Assembly: GCA_024291935.2 (NCBI GenBank)
Contig: CM044315.1
Location: 56,084,385-56,148,384, forward strand
From: Okapia johnstoni
Taxonomy: Eukaryota; Chordata; Mammalia; Artiodactyla; Giraffidae
Direction of reading: 5' to 3'
DNA length: 64,000 bases
Shown: positions 58,501 to 64,000 of the stretch, one piece after another
How positions within the stretch are numbered: the stretch's first letter is position 1
Layout of the letters: each line of letters begins with the position of its first letter
The notes under the pieces: generated by a model
What the model saw: only the letters and a program-made list of their open reading frames with translations
Database searches by the model: none
Told to the model about the DNA's origin: nothing
Translations under genes and position numbers: made by a program

Positions 58501-60465
58501 AAAGTAGGCCTTAAAACTCTTGTGAGAAGTGATCTCCCAATACTCAGAAGAAAGGAACATTCTTATCTTTGAAGATGAAGGGACAAAGAGACAACTTGGA
58601 AAAGGCCTTGCTAAGCTTCCCTCAGTTTAGTATACTTAGCTCACCTTTGTCCTTTCACATCTTTCTAGGACTTTCCATTATTCATCAAACTTAGCACGAA
58701 AACACTCACGTTTAACTATTTCTCTGGTCCTTTATTTTCTTCTGAAGCCTCCTTCATAATACTCCATATGAAGTATTATGTCACAAAATATTTATGTTAA
58801 ATCTGTGTGCTTGTCTCATGTTAGTCTGTCTTCTGTTAGGAGGAATCCAACTAAGAACTTAAACAGGTAGGGGAAAAAAATGATTTTTTTTCCACTATGT
58901 TGTTTTGATCCTATTACTAAAAGCCAGATCTGACAATCAAGTCTGCCATTTGGAATCTTAGCATTTTAGAGCTATAAATGCATTCAAATAATAAGGGCTT
59001 ACTTTATCTTTAAACAAAACAGTTAGTGAAATTCAAAAGAGGGACAAGAGCTCAGCTGCTCTATTTTACTTGAAGTCCCACTTGTGTGACTTCCTCCTTA
59101 TACTTGCAGAACTTCAGGAGACCTGGGGCTCTGTGGAGCCCAGTTTGAAAATCAGAGTCATCATTTTACTGCTAGCAAACACTAAAGCCCTAAGAAGCAA
59201 AATGATTTGGCAAAATTTCACTTATAGAAATTTTGATAAGATCAGGAGAAAACCAAAACTTTCTTGAGAATCATTCCTAACGGATTCAGTTAAGTTGCTT
59301 AGATGCAAATTATGCATTTTCTCCATCATATTGAAAGTCAAACTTATTTTCTCTCTCTAAAAAAAAAAAAAAAGACATTTTTGACCAAATAAGGTAAGAA
59401 AAATAGTACTCTCCATCTGCCCATCTTCTTCATGGTTTTCTTTTATGTTTTATGAGAATTTTTTTTCTTCTTTTCAGAACCCACCAATATATATCATGGG
59501 CAGAGAGAAGTTGAGGTCTTTCATGTAAACTTTGTAAATTATGTTCCTCAAATCTTACTTTCCATGATGACGGTCACACTCATATGAAGACTTACAAATT
59601 TCTTTAAAAGTTGATCTACCCTGTGTACAATGAAGTTAAATGTTGAGAATGACATTTATATGAAGATTTGTGTATCTTTCTGAAAATAGACCTCTCCCAG
59701 TATATAATGAAATACAAGCTTAAGGGAAAAAAAAAAATTAGAGTGTGTACTCATCCTTACCAGGTAACTCAGAAAGAAATATATGACTTCTGGGCATAAA
59801 CTATGTTAACTGAAAGTAACAGTATAATATAGTAGAAAACTTACTTGAGTAGAGCATCAGGGAAATCTGAACTCTACCTCTGACTGTTTCATATATTCTA
59901 TATATTCATTTTGAAATTTCTGAGGTTTAAAGGGGCAAACAGGAAAAGATGAGGTCCTTTTCACATGTATGTCTAAATCTGAATTTACAATAACATCTTT
60001 GCAGGAAGTGAAATGAGAGCTGCTTTTAGAGAGGCATTTCCTCTACTTTTCCAGACCACCTGGAATACTTCATACATGTCTAAAGAATTCTGATACCTGA
60101 TTTTTACCTTCATGCATTTCTCATGCCATTGCACCTTTCCTATACTAATGAGGCTTTTCTGTTAAATCTTTTCCTGCTAATGATGTCTAAAAACCAAAGG
60201 CCAAGTAATGAGCAGATCAATAGCTTCCACTAAAGTCTCTGTAGAAACTCTTCTAAATTTATCTCCTATGGTTTGACCTCCAATTTACATAAGAGAGATG
60301 CTACTTAAACTTACAGGCAGGATTGACTGACTGAACCTGACAAAGGTGGGAGAGCAAATGCCTAATTTAAATCACATCCAAAAGATGAGGAAATGATTAA
60401 GATCTGTGCTATAATTACTCTCATAATTCTTATTTCTGCTGTTTTTTAAAAAAATAACTTTTATG
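58501..60465. other. Intergenic DNA, nothing recognised
   Basis: No gene or clear repeat. A poly-A run lies near 59360-59374. The frame at 59070-59267 has no recognisable domain. Confidence 0.45.
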
Positions 60466-60785
60466 TACTTATGTATTTATTTGGCAGTGCTGGGTCTTTT
60501 TGGCTGCGTAGGCCTTTCTCTAGTTGCAGTGAGTAGGGGCCACTCTCTAATTGTGGCAGATGGGCTTCTCATTTCAGTGGCTTCTCTTGTTGCTAAGCAT
60601 GGGCTGAAGGGAACTCAGGCTTCAGTAGTTGTGGCTCCTGGACCTTTAGAGCAGAGGCTCAAAAGTTGCGGCACACAGGCTTAGTTGGTTAGCAGTATGT
60701 GAAATCTTCCCGGACCAGAGATTGAACCTGTGTCTCCTACATTCGCAGGCAGATTCTCTACCACTGAGCCACCAGGAAGCCCTCT
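60466..60785 (-). mobile_element. CHR-type tRNA SINE
   Basis: Reverse orientation: 'ggctgcgtaggcctttctctagttgcagtgag', 'ggcttctcttgttgc', head 'gagattgaacctgtgtctcc' and 'cactgagccaccaggaagcc'. The 73-codon frame inside is a by-product. Confidence 0.88.
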
Positions 60786-61394
60786 GCTAGTTTTTAAACT
60801 TAACTCTCTCATATAATTTTCAAATTAATATCCCCTAAATTTTTGTTTCCTTGGGTCAAGGAATAAATACCACTAAAATAATTCTAAATCAAAGGGCAGT
60901 GAACAAAGCAGCAGGCATTTCAGGTACTAGAAGCAGAATAAGAAATGCTTTATTGCAATTTATTTTGTTGCCTAGAGTCCAAAATTTTACATTCTGGTTT
61001 GTAACATCCTCCTAGGGCATTCTTCCTATATTGCAACAGTCAATTATTTTAATGTGTTTGAGTTGGCCTCAGAGATCCCTCTACCTCATCCACTTTCAGC
61101 TGCTCCCTTATTCTTATATCATACTTCCAATGTTTTCTTTGCTGACCAGGTTCACATCTCTTCTTTCTTGGTGCCTCTCTTTCCAGATAATTCTCTCACC
61201 CATATCTCTTTTTGTGGAAAATGTCTATTTTACAGTCTAGTTTTTAATACAATAAGATCCTAGAAATGTTTTCTTGTATTTCAGGTGTTCCTCTTCAATT
61301 TATCTTTCTCTGTTGTTCCTCTTACCACCACTGAATGAATGTCCAAGGTTTAGAGAAAGTACATCATTGGGCACAGTAGCATTAAATTGATATT

Positions 61395-61542
61395 TAAAAT
61401 TATAGCATCTAATATACACCATGTGCTTACTATGTGTCTGGTCTTGGAGTAAATACTTACTTAAATCATCTGACTATTCTCATAACATCTTTGTTAAGTA
61501 AACACCCAATCTGTCCCCATTTATGATGAGGAAGCTAAGCCT
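61395..61542 (-). mobile_element. MIR SINE
   Basis: 'accatgtgcttactatgtgtctggtc', 'tctgtccccatttatgatgaggaagctaag' are reverse MIR words. Confidence 0.6.
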
Positions 61543-61929
61543 TGTTAAAAAAAAATTCAACAGAGTAAATTTGAAGATCTAATTGGCTTTATTTAATGAC
61601 TCATAAACTGGGCAGCATCCCATCTAGACAATGCAGGAGTCGGAGATGATTGAGTAACTAACATACACACACACAAGGGGTTGCTCCAAGGGTGGAGCAA
61701 GAAGTTGTGAATACAGGGAAAGAAAGAACTGTTTCTGGCCAGGCCATCTTCTTTTGGGGAAATGGAAAGGCAGGGGTCTTTACCATGCAGATTATTTCCT
61801 GTTAACCAGGAAATTTTAAATTGACGCTTTTCAAGGTCACATTTCTGGGATGGGTTGAACCTGCAATTAAGCATTGTTTTGTTGTCATATGGGGCAAGTG
61901 ACTCCATTTTGGCCTTGTTATTTCTAACA
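61543..61929 (-). mobile_element. 3' LTR of an ERV1-type provirus
   Basis: About 387 bp, bounded on the - strand by TGTTA...TAACA inverted ends (61929 and 61543). A reverse AATAAA near 61588-61594 lies close to the downstream end, as expected for the R/U5 part. It follows the env remnants in the right order for a 3' LTR. A 45-bp SINE-tail fragment (agtcggagatgattgagtaac, from about 61630) lies inside. Family not named. Confidence 0.6.
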
Positions 61930-62289
61930 ATTCTTACCTTTGATCAAACTCTCTTCCTGAGAGATGTGGTCAAATTTGACAGCATTAAAACCACTCTCAG
62001 CTACTGTTCTATAGTTTTTACAGGTTTTTCTGATCCTTTGTGCGGTATCATTAGGTCATGATGTTTTTGCTTAATCCCTGTGACATTCTCAAGTCAGGAC
62101 TTCAGGTTTGTAATCTTTAAGTTAGTTGCTCTCTTGGCTTTTTTCTTGACATTCCAGTATTATGGAGATCATGTCTAGTGGTCAGCAGCTACAAAAACAT
62201 GTTTAAAGCTTTTGATAAAATACAACGTGCCATGAAGAATATATGCAGGATAATTTCAAAAGTTTGGAGTGGGCTTCAGAGCTATGATC

Positions 62290-62492
62290 TACAAGAAGTG
62301 AAGTGAAAGTTGCTCAGTCGTGTCTGACTCTTTGCAACCCCGTGGATTATACAGTTCATGGAATTCTCCAGGCCAGAATACTAGCCTTTCCCTTCTCCAG
62401 GGGATCTTCCCTACCCAGAGATCGGACTGGGGTCTCCTGCATTGCAGGCGGATTCTTTACCAACTGAGCTATCAGGGACTCCCTGAGCTCCA
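62290..62492 (-). mobile_element. Bov-tA SINE in the ERV remnant
   Basis: Reverse orientation: 'aagttgctcagtcgtgtctgactctttgcaacccc', 'ttctccaggggatcttcc', head 'gagctatcagggactcc'. Confidence 0.92.
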
Positions 62493-62530
62493 AGACCTGA
62501 ACAATTAAAGAAGACCCTGTTGAAGTTTCC

Positions 62531-62750
62531 CTAGTGGCTTCCTTAGTGGCTCAGATGGTAAAGCGTCTGCCCCCAGTGTGGGAGATCTGGGTTCAATCTG
62601 GGTTCGATCCTTGGGTCGGGAAGATCACCTGGAGAAGGAAATGGCAACCCACTCCAGTATTCCTGCCTAGAAAATTCCATGGATGGAGGAGCCTGGTAGG
62701 CTATGGTCCATGGGGTCACAAAGAGTCAGATAGGATTGAGCAACTTCACT
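62531..62750 (+). mobile_element. Bov-tA SINE in the ERV remnant
   Basis: 'agtggcttccttagtggctcagatgg', a small internal duplication of 'tctgggttc', 'gggtcgggaagatcacctgg', 'cacaaagagtcagataggattgagcaac'. Confidence 0.93.
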
Positions 62751-62914
62751 TATTGAAGGTCACCCTTTTAAGCCAATGGCTTGCTTGATGATCTTATATA
62801 TTTGAGTTTCAACTTCCCCAGAATTTTCAATCTGGGTCCAACATAAGATGTTGGTCACAGCACCGACATCTCCTTGCTTTGCTAAAAGATAACCAAGGGC
62901 TACCCTGTTGCTGG

Positions 62915-63122
62915 GATTTCCCGGGTGGCTCAGTGGTCAAGAATCCACCTGCCAATGCAGGATACATGAGTTTGATCCCTGGTAGGGGGAGGTCCCCTAG
63001 AGAAGGAAATAGCAACCCACTCCACTATTTTTGCCTGGGAAATCCCATGGACAGAGCTGCATGCGGGTTTATAGTCTATGGGGTCACAAAGAGTTGGATG
63101 TGATTTAGTGACTAAACAACAG
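62915..63122 (+). mobile_element. Bov-tA SINE in the ERV remnant
   Basis: 'gggatttcccgggtggctcagtgg', 'tttgatccctggtaggggg', 'cccactccactatttttgcctgg', 'cacaaagagttggatgtgatttagtgactaaacaac'. Confidence 0.93.
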
Positions 63123-63728
63123 CAGCAAATCCTATCACGAGGAACAACTTTCACCAGAGGGTCTATGTATGCCTTGGGGGCAACAATTTTCTTAGCAATG
63201 GGATGTGCAATGTCTCTAAGAGTCAATGTGTGATTTCTGATCATATTTTCATTTGTATTTACTCCTAATCAGGGACTAGATTTGCTCTCAGGAACTTCTG
63301 TGTTTACCCATTTAATCCAGGGATTAGTCAGGTTTTTAGTGTATGTGGGAAGAGAATTTCCTAAGGATTCCCAGGTGGCACTAGTGGAAAAGAATCCACC
63401 TGCCAGTGCAGGAGAGAAAAGAGACATGGGTTCAATCCCTGGGTCTGGAGAATCCCCTGGAGAAGGAAATACTCCAGTATTCTTCCCTGGGGAATATTAC
63501 GGGCAGAAGAATTTCCTAGCTTGAGATAAATTCCTTCTATGATTTGCAAAGAAAGGTTTTGCTGGTGAAATCTCTTAGTGAGTGGGGGCAAATGTGACCT
63601 ATATTAGCATGGGAATGTGGGGGTGAAGGAAGGGCCTTGTCTTTCTAGGACAATGTGAGGATAAAGGAAAGAAAGAAAAGAAGTAAAGGGTTCATGTTCA
63701 GTAGAAGTATGAGGTCTTGATACGTCAT
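63123..63728 (-). pseudogene. Degenerate ERV1 env: leader and short surface-subunit remnant
   Basis: On the - strand a 27-codon open stretch (63728 down to a stop at 63645-63647) has a strongly hydrophobic core like an Env signal peptide and sits just after the pol remnant. Beyond it, 63519-63640 and 63123-63352 keep short open pieces with a possible N-glycosylation site (NLT). Only about 0.35 kb separates the leader from the transmembrane part, so most of the surface subunit has been deleted. A Bov-tA splits the region at 63364-63507. Confidence 0.5.
63364..63507 (+). mobile_element. Bov-tA SINE with 11-bp target-site duplication
   Basis: 'aggattcccaggtggcactagtgg' to 'ggggaatattacgggcaga'. 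Perfect direct repeats agaatttccta lie at 63353-63363 and 63508-63518. It is 3'-shortened relative to the family. Confidence 0.93.
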
Positions 63729-64000
63729 CTGGGACAAAAGGAGTCTACCTCAATGTTTATTTCTCCTCCCATCAATTTGATTCAGAGGTCTCCAGAATGC
63801 AATACAGGACCAGGTGTTATGTGAAATCTTTAGCTATGAGATGTGAACCCAAGGTTCATGGCCTTCTAGTTTTGCAGTAGTTTGATCAGTGGTCAGGGGC
63901 ACTTGCAAGGTCCTTTCCAATGGAATTACATGAGTGTCTTAGTTCTGAGTGAGTGGGTGAAAATTGTAAACATTACCTTGGTGAACTGTAGCCAGATACT
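63729..64000 (-). pseudogene. ERV1 pol remnant: integrase C-terminal end
   Basis: Read on the - strand from the right edge, the text contains in order a 'PLTTDQTTAKLEG' block followed by 'EPWVHIS', matching the layout of the gammaretrovirus-like integrase C-terminus just before env. Stops and at least one frameshift are present. The provirus continues beyond the window, so gag, the rest of pol and any 5' LTR cannot be judged. Confidence 0.6.

Larger units (their letters stand above)
61930..62900 (-). pseudogene. Degenerate ERV1 env: transmembrane subunit region
   Basis: On the - strand 62765-62900 translates to text resembling the ectodomain of a gammaretrovirus-type Env transmembrane subunit (YLLAKQGDVGAVTN... 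then LCW), although the usual cysteine cluster is damaged. 62160-62285 gives a hydrophobic stretch where the membrane anchor would lie. Stops and two SINEs (62290, 62531) break it up. It sits between the pol end and the LTR, which supports the call. It cannot encode a protein. Confidence 0.6.

Noticed and set aside
1..64000. CRISPR arrays, bacterial operons, integrons or other prokaryotic systems
   Set aside because: No regularly spaced direct repeats with unique spacers and no prokaryotic genes. The repeat content is that of a ruminant genome throughout.

Overview
ORGANISM. The window is ruminant (almost certainly bovid) nuclear DNA. The evidence is the repeat content: many copies of the BovB (RTE-type) retrotransposon, tRNA-derived Bov-tA SINEs, a dimeric Bov-A2, Cetartiodactyl CHR-type SINEs and BTLTR1-like LTRs. 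I cannot tell cattle, sheep or goat from sequence alone. No host protein-coding gene, tRNA or rRNA gene, or CpG island is visible. It reads as a gene-poor, AT-rich intergenic or intronic stretch. Every long open frame that looks like a real protein belongs to BovB. At the right edge are the remains of an endogenous retrovirus.

LAYOUT. 0-18 kb: ordinary repeat-filled DNA. It holds a BovB fragment at the left edge, Bov-tA and CHR SINEs, MIR, L1 3' ends, a small hAT relic and two BTLTR1-like LTR copies. 18.15-25.04 kb: an anomalous block. From 18.15 to about 21.75 kb two BovB fragments in opposite orientation are recognisable but riddled with substitutions, small indels and excess CpG. From 21.96 to 25.04 kb the + strand becomes strongly G/T-rich and nearly free of C (1 C in 22021-22260). 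Normal sequence resumes abruptly inside a Bov-tA at about 25.05 kb. 25-33 kb: ordinary DNA with L2, MIR, hAT and Tigger relics and a BovB with clear target-site duplications. 33.0-36.1 kb: a composite of three BovB pieces with endonuclease and reverse-transcriptase parts in opposite orientation. 37.8-39.5 kb: an older BovB. 41.6-45.3 kb: degenerate L1 with SINE insertions. 46.0-47.8 kb: the best-preserved BovB, whose reverse-transcriptase frame is interrupted by a single TGA. 53.9-55.7 kb: a BovB with an inverted 5' part, as left by twin priming. 56.2-57.0 kb: a BTLTR1-like LTR. 61.5-64.0 kb: the 3' end of an ERV1-type provirus on the - strand (pol end, env remnants, 3' LTR), broken up by four Bov-tA SINEs and running off the right edge.

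HOW IT FITS TOGETHER. There is no operon-like or pathway logic here; the content is the accumulated product of retrotransposition. BovB supplies the machinery generally held to mobilise Bov-tA and Bov-A2, and the same tail sequence is seen at the ends of the BovB copies and SINEs. The strongest unexplained signal is the 18.15-25.04 kb block. I think it is most likely poor-quality assembled sequence, possibly over a genuinely difficult G-rich or inverted-repeat locus, rather than a new biological system. I found no convincing undescribed system in the window.
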